DNA of 64,000 nucleotides from Erythroxylum novogranatense (lineage: Eukaryota; Streptophyta; Magnoliopsida; Malpighiales; Erythroxylaceae), in NCBI GenBank assembly GCA_029891385.1, contig CM057230.1, positions 48,215,414 through 48,279,413 on the forward strand, read 5' to 3'. Positions 23,145-36,422 of the stretch are shown here, piece after piece. Under the pieces are notes generated by a model that worked only from the letters and a program-made list of their open reading frames with translations, searched no databases and was not told where the DNA came from. The stretch's first letter is position 1; each line of letters opens with the position of its first letter. The position numbers and the translations under genes were made by a program.

Positions 23145-24650
23145 CTATTCGCTTAACATAACCATGTTAAGGTTGCGTCTAATCTTCTGGAATCGTTCTT
23201 CACTCAGTGGTTTAGTGAAGATGTCTGCCCACTGATACTCTGTTTCAATGAACTGGAGTTTAACCACATTCCTCTGAACATAGTCTCTTAAAAAGTGATG
23301 TCTGACTTCGATGTGTTTCACTCTCGAATGGTGAATCGGATTCTTTGACAGATTGATTGCACTGGTGTTGTCGCAATAGATTGGAATCTCCTCTTCTTGA
23401 ACTGAATAGTCTTCAAGTTGATATTTGATCCACAACGTTTGTGAACAACAACTTGTGGCAGACATATACTTTTCTTCGGCAGTTGATAGTGCAATTGAGC
23501 TTTGTATCTTGCTTGACCATGAAACTAAGTTTGAGCCAAGAAAGTGACATCCTCCACTTGTGCTCTTTCTTTCGATTCTATCTCCAGCATAGTCCGCGTC
23601 GCAATATCCAATTAACCTGAAATCTTTACCTTTCTCAAACATTAAGCAAAGATCAGTAGTACCTGCGAGATATCTCATAATCCTCTTAACAGCAATATAA
23701 TGAGACTCTCTAGGATCGGCCTGAAACCTTGCACACAAGCATACACTGAATAATATATCAGGTCTACTTGCTGTAAGATAGAGTAAAGAACCGATTATCC
23801 CTCTATACAGGATTTGATCCACCTTTTTACCAAGTTCATCTTTTGACAAAAGGTTTGAAGGATGCATCGGAGTAGTCATTGACTTCACATTTTGCATATC
23901 AAACTTATTCAACAATTCTTTCACATATTTTTGTTGATGGATAAAGATTTTCTCTTCGGTTAGCTTTACTTGCAACCTAGGAAAGAACTTTAACTCACCC
24001 ATCATGCTCATTTCAAATTCATTTTTCATTAGACTCTCAAACTTCATGCATAATTTCTTTGAAGTAGCACCAAAAATAATATCATCAACATAGATCTGTA
24101 CAATTATAAATTCATTTTTGTAATTCTTCCTAAAGAGCGTCTTATCAACTTGACCTCTACTAAAATCATTCTCTAAGAGAAAAGTACTCAGATGATCATA
24201 CCAAGCTCTAGGAGCTTGCTTTAGGCCGTATAAGGCTTTATGAATTCTATAGACATGGTCTGAATTTTTAACATCTTTGAAACCAGGTGGTTGCTTAACA
24301 TACACCTCTTCGTCTATAAAACCATTCAGAAAGGCACTCTTGACATCCATCTGAAACAACTTTAAATTATGACAGACCGCATATGCCAGCAATATCCTAA
24401 TGGCTTCAAGTCTTGCTACTGGAGCATATGTCTCATTGTAGTCTATTCCTTCTTGCTGATTATAGCCTTGTGCTACTAATCTAGCCTTATTTCGACTCAC
24501 TCTTCCTGATTCGTCTAACTTATTCTTAAAGACCCATCTCGTTCCTATAATGGATTTCTTAGGGGGTTTCGGAACTAAGGACCACACATTGTTTCTAGTA
24601 AATTGATTCAGCTCTTCTTGCATGGCTAACACCCAAGCTTCATCTCGAAG
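23145..24650 (-). pseudogene. Sirevirus B reverse transcriptase and RNase H
   Basis: The C-terminal part of the pol frame 23145-25265, uninterrupted over this span. It reads [40 protein letters not shown] and the catalytic [15 protein letters not shown] in RT. RNase H follows, with [44 protein letters not shown] and a C-terminal ADIFTKPL before the stop at 23145. All expected Copia RT and RNase H landmarks are present. It is listed as a pseudogene because upstream gag-pol is broken. It would copy the element RNA into DNA in cytoplasmic particles. Confidence 0.9.
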
Positions 24651-25826
24651 GGCTTCCTCAACCTTCTTAGGCTCTATTTCAGAGATAAAAGCCACATTAG
24701 CTTCTCTTCTGAATCTGGACCATGTCCTTACTCCTTCTGAGGTCTCTCCGATAATCAACTCTTGTGGATGAGAACTTTTATATTTCCAGTCTCTTTTCAG
24801 TCTAATAGTTTCTGGAATATCTTCAACTTTGTCTTCTTGAGTACCTGGTGCTGGAGTGTTTGTTGTGTCGTCTAAGTTCTTTGAAGGATCTTCACTCTCC
24901 ATGTCATCTTCCTTATGGGGTTGGGAACTATCATCAAACTTGACATGGATGGTTTCCTCAATTGTTTTTGAAATAAGGTTGTACACCCGGAATGCCTTAG
25001 ACGATGATGAGTAGCCTAAAAAGATTCCTGGATAGGTCTTTGAATCAAATTTATCCAATAGCTCTTTTGTATTCAGAATTGAGCACTTGCACCCAAATGG
25101 ATGAAAGTAAGATATGTTTGGTCTTCTTCCATTCCATAACTCATAAGGAGTCTTCTTCAACATAGGTCGCAACAGAATTCTATTCTGAATATAGCATGTT
25201 GTATTCACCGCTTCTGCCCAGAAGTACTTAGGAAGATTCATCTCATAAAGCATAGTCCTAGCCATTTCTTGAATCGTCCTATTCTTCCTTTCAACAACTC
25301 CATTCTATTGTGGAGTCCTGGGAGCAGAAAAATTGTGGAAAATTTCATTTTCCTTACAGAATAATCTAAACTTCTCGTTCTCAAACTCTCCACCATGGTC
25401 ACTCCTGATACTAGCTATAGACATTCCTTTTTCAATCTGTAACTTTCTGGATAAGGTCCTAAAACACTTAAAAGATTCATCTTTGTGTGATAAAAACAAT
25501 ATCCAACAAAATTGAGTAAAGTCATCAACAATAACGAGTCCATATTTCTTTCCGTCAAGACTTATTGTCTGTGTTGGACCAAATAAATCCATTTGTAATA
25601 ACCCTAAAGGTCTAGATGATGTTACAAAATTTTTAGAAGAAAATGAAGTTTTAACTTGTTTTCCTTTCAAACAATTTTCACAGAAAAGCTCTTTGTCAAA
25701 ACTCATTTTTGGTAATCCTCTTACCAAATCATGTTTTGCCCACTTTGAAATGTGTTTAAAAGAGACACGACCTAGCTTTTTATGCCAGATTAGTCTTTCT
25801 TCTTTAGAAGACAAAACATGAAACAT
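24651..25826 (-). pseudogene. Sirevirus B integrase
   Basis: Starts with the GAG-pre-integrase zinc region (IWHKKLGRVSFKHISKW, then CENCLKGKQ). The second His of the usual HX(n)H pair reads Arg (LGRVS). The catalytic core has D in LQMDLFGPT, D in SIRSDHGGEFENE and the E of GGEFENE. An in-frame TAG at 25305-25307 falls in the conserved PQQNGVVER site and reads as a single-base change from a glutamine codon. The frame then continues to the C-terminal region ([37 protein letters not shown]). Confidence 0.85.
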
Positions 25827-26190
25827 TTTGACTTTGAAAATCTTCTAAATCAATTTTGTAAAGATTATTTCTTCTATTGGCAGAAAAAAGTATAGACCTA
25901 TCTTTGTTTCTGACTTCACAAAGATTTTGATTGAATGTGACTATGAAACCAGAATCACACAATTGACTGACGCTGATCAAATTATGTTTAAGACTATCAA
26001 CAAGCAGTACATTATTTATGCATGCAAAGGAATCTTTACCTATTTTACCGATTTCAATGATCTTGCCCTGCTGGTTGTCTTCGAAAGTTACCGATCCTCC
26101 CTTCTTATACTGAAGTTCTAAGAACATAGACCTTCTTCCCGTCATATGTCGCGAGCATCCACTATCTAAATACCAATGGTGCTTGCCGCA
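25804..26190 (-). pseudogene. Sirevirus B aspartic protease
   Basis: The active-site segment reads WYLDSGCSRHMTG at about 26135-26184, the DSG triad and flanks typical of plant Copia proteases. It continues with SVSQLCDSGFIVTFN. It is out of phase with gag upstream (frameshift near 26190) and with integrase downstream (frameshift near 25815). It would process the Gag-Pol polyprotein. Confidence 0.8.
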
Positions 26191-27832
26191 TCTTCCAAGG
26201 AAGGATATCTGTAGGAGAAACTATTTTATTTTTTGGTACCCATATTTTCTTAGGTTCTTTAGGGTTAGTAACATGCACATAATGAGTTCTTTGATGCATA
26301 TTACTAGTACGTTGATTAACACGAGTTTTAATATAGTTTCTCTTTTGAAAGAAAGGGTTCTTATGAGGATGAGACTTATTGCCTATAAACCCTAATCCGG
26401 TTTTATCACTCGGATGTCTACATTTACCAAGCATCTCATTCATTTTCTTTGTGCTCTCGGTGAAAGTAGCTAAGTCAGCTGATAGATTCTTAATTCTTAG
26501 TTTCAGCTGATTGATTTCTTTTGATCTGTCTATGACTTTCTTTTTCTCCTCTAATTTCTTCTTTAGACAGATATTTTCTCTCTCTATCACTTCTGTATGT
26601 CTAATATTTTCTGCATACTTTTTCTTTAACAGTTTGTACTGTTGCAGAATAGCATGAGAATCTTCTAACAACTCTGAGTAAGCATCATGCAAGTTATCGT
26701 AATCAGATTTTACCTCCTCATCACTATCTTCCTCGGCTACTAGGCAGATGTTTGCATGTTCAGATGACTCGGAACCTGTATCTGATTCTGATAAATCTAG
26801 GTCCTCCCATGTTGCCATCATACTTTTCTTGCCTTCTCTACTCTTCTTTGGTTTCTTCTTTAAAGTAGGACATTCGGACTTGTAGTGTCCAGGCTGATTG
26901 CACCCGTAGCAAATGACAGATGACTTCTCTGGTTTAGCTTCATCTTTGCCATTCTTCCTGAAGGTCTGATTTCATTTGGACTTCTTCTTCCACACGCGTC
27001 TTATCTTTCTAGAGATGAAAGATAATTCATCATCTTCATCACTTGACTCTTGTTCTGATTGGCTGGAGTCGTCATTCTTTGATTCTTCAATCTTTAACGC
27101 TTTTGATGACTTCCTCCTTCTTTGAGTCTTGTGATTCTTTTATTCGGCCTTCAATGCTATCGTCTTGTCCCGTTTGGGCTTGTCTTCAGCATCGAGTTCA
27201 ACTTTATGAATCTTCAAGGATCTAAACAATTCGTCAAGCTTTAGCACGCTCAAATCTTTGGCTTCTTGCACCGCAGTAACTTTAGGTCTCCACCTCTTCG
27301 GAAGACTTCTTAAGATATTTCGAACATGATCTTGATTGTTGTACATTCTTCCAAGAGCTTTCAATTCATTGACAATTGTTTGAAATCTTCCAAACATTTG
27401 ATCAATAGATTCTTCATCTTTCATCCTGAAAAGTTCGTATTGGTGCACAAGAATACTTATCTTGGATTCTTTAACTTGGCTTGTGCCTTCATGAGCAATG
27501 GACAACGTGTCCCACATCTCCTTCGCAGTGTCGCATCCGTGGACTTTGTCATACTCGCTCCTGCTTAGGGCACAGGTCAAGAAGAACTTTGCCTTTAAGT
27601 TCAGCTGTATTCTTGCCTTTTGATCAGCCGTCCATCTGATTCGTGGAATAGAATTGCCATCTTCATCTACTGGTGTGTAAGGTCCGTTCTCTATCACGTC
27701 CCAAAGGTCGACATGAGTAGATTCTATGAATAACCGCATCCTATCTTTCCAGTAATGATAATCTTCTCTGTTGAATGCTGGAGGTCTAGTGACTGAGGCT
27801 CCTTCTGCGATGTATACATGTGATTCTGCCAT
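26162..27832 (-). pseudogene. Sirevirus B Gag
   Basis: The start chosen is the ATG at 27830-27832 (MAESHVYIAEG), 44 bp from the PBS. An upstream in-frame ATG at 27865 lies too near the PBS. The N-terminal half is a UBN2-type Gag domain (NREDYHYWKDRMRLFIE, KEMWDTLSIAHEGTSQVKES, MFGRFQTIVNELKALG). A CCHC zinc knuckle follows at about 26882-26925 (CYGCNQPGHYKSEC), then an acidic and coiled-coil segment (KKKYAENIRHTEVIERENIC). Two in-frame stops break it: TAA at 27140-27142 and TGA at 26972-26974. It would form the virus-like particle and bind RNA. Confidence 0.85.
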
Positions 27833-27876
27833 TATCTTTGATCTACACTTTGCTAAAGTGATCATTGGATACCTTG

Positions 27877-27888
27877 CTCTGATACCAA
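27877..27888 (-). other. Primer binding site of element B
   Basis: TGGTATCAGAGC on the minus strand, two bases inside the 5' LTR. It is complementary to the 3' end of plant initiator tRNA-Met, the usual primer. Confidence 0.9.
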
Positions 27889-27890
27889 TT

Positions 27891-28845
27891 GAAGTGAATC
27901 ACACGTTAATACAATGCTTATAAAATGATATAGAATGAACGAGAAGGGGGGGTTGAATTGTGTATTCTCCTTTTTGATGTTCTTTCAAAAATGTTTGTTA
28001 GAAATAATTACAGAACTTCCGATTGATTCTAAATAATCAAAAAAACTTTGAATACTTTGTATACGAATTAAGTAATGATAAAACTTAAATCTAAAAGAGA
28101 TATAGAGTAAGAGTAGTTGACACAAATGATTTATCCCGGTTCACCCCAAACCGTGGCTACGCCCATCCTCGTAATTCTTTCTGAGATTTCACTATCTCTT
28201 CAACTTTTACAAGTATTCTTTACGAGCCTCTTCAGGTCTCTACAATCAGTATTCTTTCACACTTAGCCTCTGCAGGCTATCTGTACCACTTTCTTACAGA
28301 TAAGTGTTTGAACACTTGTTCAGTAAAAATAGCTCTCAACTATTTTGCACAGAATGCTTTTTACGATCACGTAGATGTAAATCTGCTAATTTGCAATTTT
28401 TCAACTAACTTTACAATCTTTGACTTCGACTTGTATTTATAGCCTTCATCTCCAACTGCTTCTTGAATCTTGTTTCTTGAATGTTGTTTCTTTAACAGAA
28501 ACGGTTAATCAGTTGAGTTCTATAACTAACCCGAACTGACTCTTGCGTCTGCTTCTCAATTCGCGTCTTCGTCTGTTTTACTACTGTGTCTCCGTCTGCG
28601 TCTGTATTTCTCTTTTGCATCTGTGTTGCTTCGTCTGTGTTGCTTCGTCTATGTTTATTTTGTGTCTCAAGGCTCATTATTTCTTCTGCTCTTCGCTCAC
28701 GCCTTATTGTGCGCCTGCGGCTCTGTGTTTGTGTTTCTTCGTCAGACACTTGCCTCATGTTGCTTCTTCTGCTTTTGTTTTTCTTTTATTTTGCTCTTTG
28801 TTATACATCAAAATTATATCTAAGTAAAGTCATTTTGACTTAACA
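27891..28845 (-). repeat. 5' LTR of element B
   Basis: 955-bp LTR in the same orientation as 17199-18138, with TATA box TATAAATA (plus 28434-28441). It carries a sequence block absent from the other LTR at about 28665-28755 in the TCTGCG-rich part. Confidence 0.9.
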
Positions 28846-30415
28846 ATTCATACTCTTGATGAGTGGGCAATGTCCATTTTGCCCTCCTACATAAGCCTTA
28901 TAACTCTTAGACTTAAGTGTCATGCCCAATTTGCCCTTATATATATTCTTATAACTTTAATACTTAAATTCAGAAATTGAAAATCTTGAGGACTGAATTG
29001 AAATTAGATTCCTTCAGATAACTTGTAGTCCCATGTCTTTAATTTATCTAGAAATAAGAATCAACTTAATTGGACCTCTACAGATCAAGATATCATCAAA
29101 ACACATAAACATGTTCAGAAAAATGTCAAACTCAAACTCTGTAATCAATCCTCTCACTTTGATTCAATCAATCTTTTTCAAATTAATCTAAAAAAAATCA
29201 CTAATTTTCATGGAGAGATAAGATATGTCTTAGGAATCCAACGCTTCAAAAATCAGATTAATCGGATGTTGGACGGAAAAGTTAGAAGCAAAAGAACGGG
29301 TAAGGGTCAGATCACCCTAAACAGTAACAACAACTTGTAAAAATCTTAACTTCCTATTCCATGGTCCAAAAATTCCATACTTTACATTAATGGAAAGATA
29401 AAAACATAATCTAAATCTTTCAGGAAGAACTTAAAAGCAATTGCAACCTTTAACTATGTAGCATCCCAACCCCGCAGGACCCGAACCCGATATCGTGGGT
29501 GATATCCGAGTCCACGCCACACAAGAATGGTAGGCTACAACAGTCAATTTCAGTACAAAACTCAATACAAAATTTATTTAACGCTTTAGAATCAATCAGA
29601 AATGCAATATTCAATAAACAGTTGGGTCCCCTTTAAAACGAATACATTCACTCAAAACACAATTTCAAAGAATCACATTTCAGCTTATACAATTATCACT
29701 ACGGGGCCCTATAAAATAGCAGCTCAATTTAGAGAAAACGCGAATTATTCATTTACACACACAACTCTGAAAGACACTTATGCGACGCCGAATCGATCCC
29801 GACCCTAGTCTCCGACTCCAATGCAGCAGACATACTCCCGTTCTTCTGACGGGGTACTCTTCAATCCCTAAAAATAGTTGCAATGTTGGGTGAGTTTGCG
29901 AACTCAATGAGAAACCATCATCGATGGTTCACTCAAATCATGCATTACGCGTATCGCGTATAGCACAGTACAGTAGTAGTCAATTAACAATATCGTATAA
30001 CATTGTACAGCACTATATAACAGTTTACAGTGATAAATAATTCATGATGATATATACAATTCACAAGGATAACCAATTATAGCACCATACCGTAGATTAC
30101 GGATATCTACTAGATGGCCTCACAGTTCACAGTAGTCTATTAATAGTCTATGGTAATCATACATAACAATTTACAGTGTCACATCACGGTTCGCAGAATT
30201 ATGCAGCAGTTTACAGTAAATCATGTCAACACGCAATCACCATTGCCACAATTCACCATTCATTCACAATAATTTGCAGAGATAAACACACCATTCACAA
30301 GAATCATACGGTCATTTCGGACATTCAATATAGTATGCAATGCATATGAGACTCTTTTCCAGCTTATTCAAGTTGTGCCCAAGTGCTCACCGTTGTTCGA
30401 TGGGGGGACGCGTAA

Positions 30416-30530
30416 GGGATTTCTCCCTCAAAGCTAAGCCCCACAAGATAAAGGTTCGAGCTCGAGGCTCTTTTCAAAGGATAATAGCAACTGGGACACG
30501 CCCATTATCTCGATCATGCATTTATGCATG
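30416..30530. repeat. Hairpin series in LTR D
   Basis: Small inverted repeats: GGGATTTCTCCC at 30416-30427, GAGCTCGAGGCTC at 30458-30470, GGGACACGCCC at 30493-30503 and CATGCATTTATGCATG at 30515-30530. They sit between the exon-like block and the third acceptor-like site, as the ladders do in C and F. Confidence 0.5.
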
Positions 30531-30908
30531 CGAGGTGCGATGTTCAAGAATTCAAGATTCATTGATTCAAGAATTTACAATGTATGGCTACAAAGCCCAA
30601 AGATATCGCTTCCAAAGGTCACTCAAGAATTCAATCCAATACAAGAATCGATGCGAATCGGTCACATATAATTCAAGAATAATACAGCCACTCATACATT
30701 TCAAAGGTCATACAAGAGTCCAGCTTCAATACAAGGAGAACATACAGCTCGATCATGTATATTTCAATAATCATGCAATTTACAAAGGTCATGTAGCAAT
30801 CCGCTCAAGACAAAGAAAAGCATACAATTCAATCACATTCATTTCAAGAATTCATACAAATGAGCATTTAGACAATCAAGAATTTGAGAAACCAACTAGG
30901 TTACTCAC

Positions 30909-30974
30909 CGTAACTTCCGAGCTATTACCTGAAGTCCCAAAGAATGTCCGTGGAACGATGATCCAACGGCGCCA
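30909..30974 (-). other. Putative leader exon 2 in left LTR D
   Basis: On the minus strand TTATAG (acceptor-like, plus 30975-30980) precedes a 66-base block ending CGGAAGTTACG, followed by GTGAGTAACCTAGTTGG. The same flanks (TTATAG and GTGAGTAACCTAGTTGG) frame the block in LTRs of C, although the block itself has diverged. Confidence 0.5.
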
Positions 30975-31467
30975 CTATAACAAAGAAAGTACAACCCATT
31001 ACTAATTGCCCAATAAAGCAAAGACAAGAATGCATATGTCTCAAAGGCAAATGATGTACAATGCGTGTTCACGATTTTTCTGCTAAATCCCAATTTCGAT
31101 ACCTTAAGCCCAATTCCACTTTCTTACTCAATTGCTCGACAATAATTGATCCAAATTCCTATGATCCACCCAATTTCCTATATTCATACTTCCTATAACA
31201 ATTTCCTATCCATCGGGTCAAAACCTCTATTGCAATCTCCAATTAAAACTCCAATAGTCTCAATTTGTGACACTTAGGTCACACTATGAATCACAATTGA
31301 CCTCAATCTCTATAATTCAGTACCAATTAAATCAAATCTAATTCCATAATTATTCATAGTCAGACCTTTTTTCCTATTTCATAACGAATCTGAATTACCT
31401 CAATTGAGGTCCACAACAAAAGATATGCCCAATAACCCAAAGAATCATCCAATCGAAAATCCATCCT

Positions 31468-31702
31468 CGTCGCGATTTACGCCCTTCGCCATGACGCATA
31501 GCGGTTGTTCGCCATGACGATAAATCGTTTCGCCGCGAAACACTCCTGATTCACGGCATGCAAGACGCCAAAGGCTCGCCATGACGCATTAATTTTTTCC
31601 ACTCGTCGCGTTGTCTACACAAGCTCGCCACGACTAACATATTTATTTAAATTAATTTATTCGTCATGACGAAGCCCTACCACTTCTATGCTCGTCGCGA
31701 CG
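31468..31702. repeat. Phased palindromic 10-mer array in left LTR D
   Basis: Units start at 31468, 31487, 31510, 31531, 31577, 31604, 31626, 31672 and 31693. Gaps are 19-27 bp, or 46 where a unit has decayed, so the mean period is about 22.5 bp. Examples are CGCCATGACG (31487, 31510, 31577), CGTCATGACG (31672) and CGTCGCGACG (31693). Confidence 0.85.
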
Positions 31703-32103
31703 TGCGAAGACCAGATCGTCTTCTCCGAATGATTTTCCGCCATTAGAGCTATTAATAACCTCCATTAAACACCATAACCACTCAATCTAACCCCATAAAT
31801 GCCATAACTACTCAAATAACCAGTAATAACAACATTAAAGCCAATAAAAACTTACCAATCAATGAATCGATCCACAACTTCCGTAAACCCTAAAATCTTC
31901 CCCAATCACCGATTAACACTCTCAAACCTCTCAATCCTTCATCAATCACAATAAATCAGTTAGCTTAGCACAATGAGATGAAAACCATAGAGAAAGATCA
32001 AAGAATCCTCACCAATGGAGGAATCGAAGATCACCGTCGAAGGAGAGAAGAAGAAAAAACGATAATGCCTTAGGTTATTTTTTTCCCCAATTTCCAACCC
32101 TAC

Positions 32104-32111
32104 TATTTATA
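32104..32111 (-). promoter_or_regulatory. TATA box in left LTR D
   Basis: TATAAATA on the minus strand within CCTATAAATAGTAGGG, a strong plant TATA context. The other LTR has the same box at 37554-37561. Confidence 0.7.
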
Positions 32112-32639
32112 GGCATAGGTCTCCAAATCAATCCAATTTTCAGTCTCAAAATTTCAATGACTCAACATATTTATTTCTTATCAGAAAAAATCCTAATTTT
32201 TCCATCACCATTGGACAGTTCTTTCAGTAATATACGGTCAATCAATCTGTCACTCCAAAATTTTTGGTCCGGGCATTTTCTCCCGAATTTCCCAAAAATT
32301 TTCTATAAGCCTCTATAAATTTCCAATCACTTGCAATCAGTTCTAAATCATTCATTTGAACCCAGTAACTCCTAATTTCTCACTCAATCATATTTCCAGT
32401 CAGTTCAATCAGTTCACAATTTGATCAGTTCACAAACCAGTCACTTCAGCCAATTTCAATTCACGATGAAATACCGGAAAATCATAAATGCATGTACCTA
32501 TGAATAAATGACATGCATATGGAGTAGACCTGTTCCTCTATAATTAGAGGCCAAGAGTATGCTCACCGGTAAATACAAGATAACCTATCACCATCCCAAG
32601 ATACCATAATACCTTTCATCGACAAGAACGGATGTTACA

Positions 32640-34907
32640 ATTCACCCTCCTTATAAAAATTTCGTCCTCGAAATTTCATATACAAATAATCAAGAGGATG
32701 TGAGAATTGATCCATTCTTCTCTATTCGATTCTCACTCATATTCTTATCAAGATTCGCAAATTCCTACATTCGCATCGTAAACACATTTATCATTCTATA
32801 ACTCGCTTCCCAATCCAATCCATAAAACATTTTATCAACAGACCATCTTTAGGTTTTAAACCACTCTACCAATCTAGTTTCACGATGGTCACGTAGAGGC
32901 CATTTAATAACGATTTTAGTTTCCTTAACGATTCGACTCATAGTCATGACTGGATCACTCAACCCCTATTACGCATTCACGCCATCGCCATCATTTACTC
33001 AATTCAATTATAGTCTTTGACTATGTTCAAACAATCACAACGGACTCCAAGGATATCGGTCCTCACGATTGCCTCAAAGAATACATTCATTAATCATTCC
33101 CACAATTTACTATTCAATTTCTCACTCTAGACCTTTGATTTCTCTTTCAAGACACTCTTGTTGAAACACAACACTTCATCGATTCCTTAAAATTCTCTAA
33201 TCAGCCTCTTTGGCGGGTAAAACACACCTTCACAATACAAATACAAATATCATTTTCATAAGTTGACTCCCATTTGAATTTCCCAATACAGCTTTGCGTT
33301 TTCAATCACCGATTGTTTTGCCAATACCTTTTATACACAATTTATTTGAAATTCGATAACTCATATTACTTTCTTTTTACCAGCTTGACAATTATCCATC
33401 AACAAGAATAATTTTATACGCTATTGAATTTCTGCTCAATCCATTTAATCTCTTTTGCAAATCATTCAAATTCCCAAAGTATCTCGATCATCATTGATTT
33501 GCATATCCATGGATATATCCATAACCTTTCTATACAGTTAATGCCCCCACACTTTTTAAGGCGCCACAATTTCAGAAAATCGATCACAGTACAGTATACA
33601 ACGTTATCCTTGTCCCTAGATACGTTTAATCACATTGCACTATAGTAACTAATTACCTCATAACCTTTACTGGGACATTTCACTATATATTGCCACATCA
33701 CCAATTTAAAACAATATAATTAACACTTAAGCTGAACAGTTCTCCAAATGTCTCTTCCATAATCATCAGTCATACTTTTCACACATTTCCTCAAACATTT
33801 TGTCATTTCGGATAGATCCAAAGACTCGCTTAATTCTCAATAATTCAATACATATATTCCGACACATGTTCCTTTACACTAACTTCTCCACATAAACCGC
33901 TATAAATCACTCCCAGGTTGAATAAACATTCATCACTTTCCTAATAGCTTTACTCAATTATTTACTTAATCAATATTCTCCTCAACGAGCAAAATCATAT
34001 TACACATTCAGATCCCTTACATTAGCATAATACATATTTTCTCAATAATAGATTTTATCTCCGACACTTGAGTCTCAACTCGATTAGAATCCTCATTTCA
34101 AATTTAACTCTATCATTGTCCTTTCATTAATCACCATTTACTTTCATTCATCGATTTTACTTATGAAATTCTTCAACATCATAGTTGTCACATGTCTTAT
34201 CGGTCATTCTCAATACCTAGAAACTCAATTCCAACTATGCACAATATCCCATATAGATCAATCACACATCCATATAATCGAGCAATTAAACCGAACATCT
34301 GCTTCATTTCTCCGTATCATTATCTTACCTTTCAATCTTTTCGTTATTACATCATACCCTTGAATTTTCACACTAAAAATCAACATCATAGATTTACCAT
34401 CATTCTAAATTTCTCACTAACGTAATCGATCTTCACCATAAATCATTATTTATAACACTTATCACAAGAATCAATCCCAATTGTAACATTTCATTTCATT
34501 CCCTTTACAAACCGGAACTTTGGTCATTTCTATCATATTTCTATTTCCTCTATCAATCCACAAGTCTATATTCATATCACATATTTCGATGCCACTCTCT
34601 TTTGCATATCATCGATATCCATCAATATCGATACACTAAATGTTCATTTTCATATCGCATCATATACTTTTTTTTTTCTTATCCTTCGATGATCGCCACT
34701 TCCTTTTATCACACTCTCACCGCCTTATCATTTCCTCTCTATCTCGACCGCTTATCGATCGATACACGCCATGCATGCGACTCATACGCTAGATCGGGAT
34801 CGCTTGTCACCGTCTGCCGTGACGATTTTATTTAACTTTAATGCATATAACTCAAGACAATTTCGAACGCCCATGTACAATCGTATTTCCGGCTCGATAT
34901 TAATAAA
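32640..34907 (-). other. Internal region of element D, no coding capacity seen
   Basis: 2.27 kb of AT-rich sequence with no gag or pol motif on either strand. Next to the left LTR is a PPT-like AAGGAGGGTGAAT (minus) preceded by CGAGGACGAAATTT. Next to the right LTR is a decayed PBS-like ATATCGAGC (minus, plus 34893-34901), one base short of TATCAGAGC. Frames such as 34163-34363 plus have no recognisable domain. Confidence 0.7.
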
Positions 34908-36354
34908 TGTAGCATCCCAACCTCGCAGACCGAACCCGATATCGTGGGTGATATCCGAGTCCACGCCACACGAGAATGGTAGGCTACAAGCAGATCAATT
35001 TCAAAGACAAAACTCAATACACAATTTATTTAACGCTTAGAATCAATCGAAATGCACAATTCAATAAACAATTGGGTCCCTTTAAAACGAATACATTCAC
35101 TCAAAACACAATTTCAAGAATCACATTTCAGTTATACAATTATCACTATGGGGCCCTATAAAATAGCAGCTCAATTTAGTAGAAAACGCGAATTATTCAT
35201 TTACACACACAACTCTGAAAGACACTTATGCAGACGCGAATCGATCCCACCCTAGTCTCCGACTCCAATGCAAAGAGACATACTCCCGCTCATTCTCGGG
35301 GTACTCTTCAATCCACGAAAATAGTTGCAATGTTGGGTGAGTTTGCGAACTCAATGGGAAACCATCATCGATGGTTCACTCAAATCATGCATTACGCGAT
35401 CGCGTATAGCACAAGACAAGAGAGTAGTCAATTAACGAGATCGTATAACATTGTACAACACTATATAACAGCTTACTGATGATAAACGATTCTGATATTA
35501 TATACAATTCATAGTGATAACCAATTACAGTACCATACCGTAGATTACGGTATATCTACGGTATGGCCTCACAGTTCACAGTAGTCTATTAATAGTCTAT
35601 GGTAATCATACATAACAATTTACAGTGTCACATCACGGTTCGCAGATATGCAAGATTCATAAGAAATCATGTCAACACGCAATCGGTCATTGCCACAATT
35701 CACCATTCATTCACAATAATTTGCAGAGATAAATACAGTCATTCACAAGAATCATACAAATATTTCGGACATTCAATATAGTATGCAATGCATATGAGAC
35801 TCTTTTCCAGTTATTCAGTGTTGTGCCCAAGTGCTCACGATCGGTGTTCGATGGGGGACGCGTCTGTGATTTCTCCCTCAAAGCTAAGCCCGGTCAAGAC
35901 AAAGGTTCGAGCTCGAGGCTCTTTTCAAAGGATAATAGCAACTGGGACACGCCCATTATCCGATCATGCATTTATGCATGCAAAGCGTTGTTCAAGAATT
36001 CAAGATTCATTGATTCAAGATTTACAATGTATGGCTACAAAGCCCAAAGATATCGCCTCCCAAAGTCACCAAGAATTCAATCCAATACAAGAATCGATGC
36101 GAATCGGTCACATATAATTCAAGAATAATACAGCTTCACTCATACATTTCAAAGGTCATACAAGAGTCCAGCTCAATACAAAGGAGAACATACACCGATC
36201 ATGTATATTTCAATAATCATGCAATTTACAAGGTCATGTAGCAATCCTGCTCAAGACAAAGAAAAGCATACAATTCAATCACATTCATTTCAAGAATTCA
36301 TACAAATGAGCATTTAGACAATCAAGAATTTGAGAAACCAACTAGGTTACTCAC

Positions 36355-36422
36355 CAGAACTTCCGAAGCTATTACCTAGAAGTCCCAAAGAATGTCCGTG
36401 GAACGATGATCCAACGGCGCCA
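36355..36422 (-). other. Putative leader exon 2 in right LTR D
   Basis: Same exon-like block as 30909-30974, flanked on the minus strand by TTATAG and GTGAGTAACCTAGTTGG. Length 68 rather than 66 bases because of small indels. Confidence 0.45.

Larger units (their letters stand above)
17199..28845 (-). mobile_element. Element B: Sirevirus-type Copia with env-like ORF
   Basis: Complete-length minus-strand LTR retrotransposon bounded by LTRs at 17199-18138 and 27891-28845, with TSD ATTCA at 17194-17198 and 28846-28850. The order on the minus strand is 5' LTR, PBS, gag, protease, integrase, RT-RNase H, env-like ORF, PPT, 3' LTR. Pol order (integrase before RT) makes it Copia. Gag type and the extra post-pol ORF point to the Sirevirus lineage. 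Solo LTR F is inserted at about 20207-22378, so B itself is about 9.5 kb. It carries only a few stops and frameshifts, indicating moderate age. It is inserted in element A. Confidence 0.9.
29457..32639 (-). repeat. 3' LTR of element D
   Basis: 3183 bp. On the minus strand it holds, in order, a TATA box (TATAAATA, plus 32104-32111), a donor-like GTAAG near 31855, the palindrome array, an exon-like block, small hairpins at about 30416-30530, and an acceptor-like TTTTTAG near plus 29868. An inverted-repeat segment ATCGATGATGG flanks CGCAAACTCACCC and is shared with LTR C. Frames inside (for example 30340-31005 plus) lack motifs. Confidence 0.9.

Noticed and set aside
30340..31005. 221-codon plus frame in LTR D
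   Set aside because: It is antisense to the LTR, has no domain, and the copy in the other LTR (35788-36128) is broken by indels.
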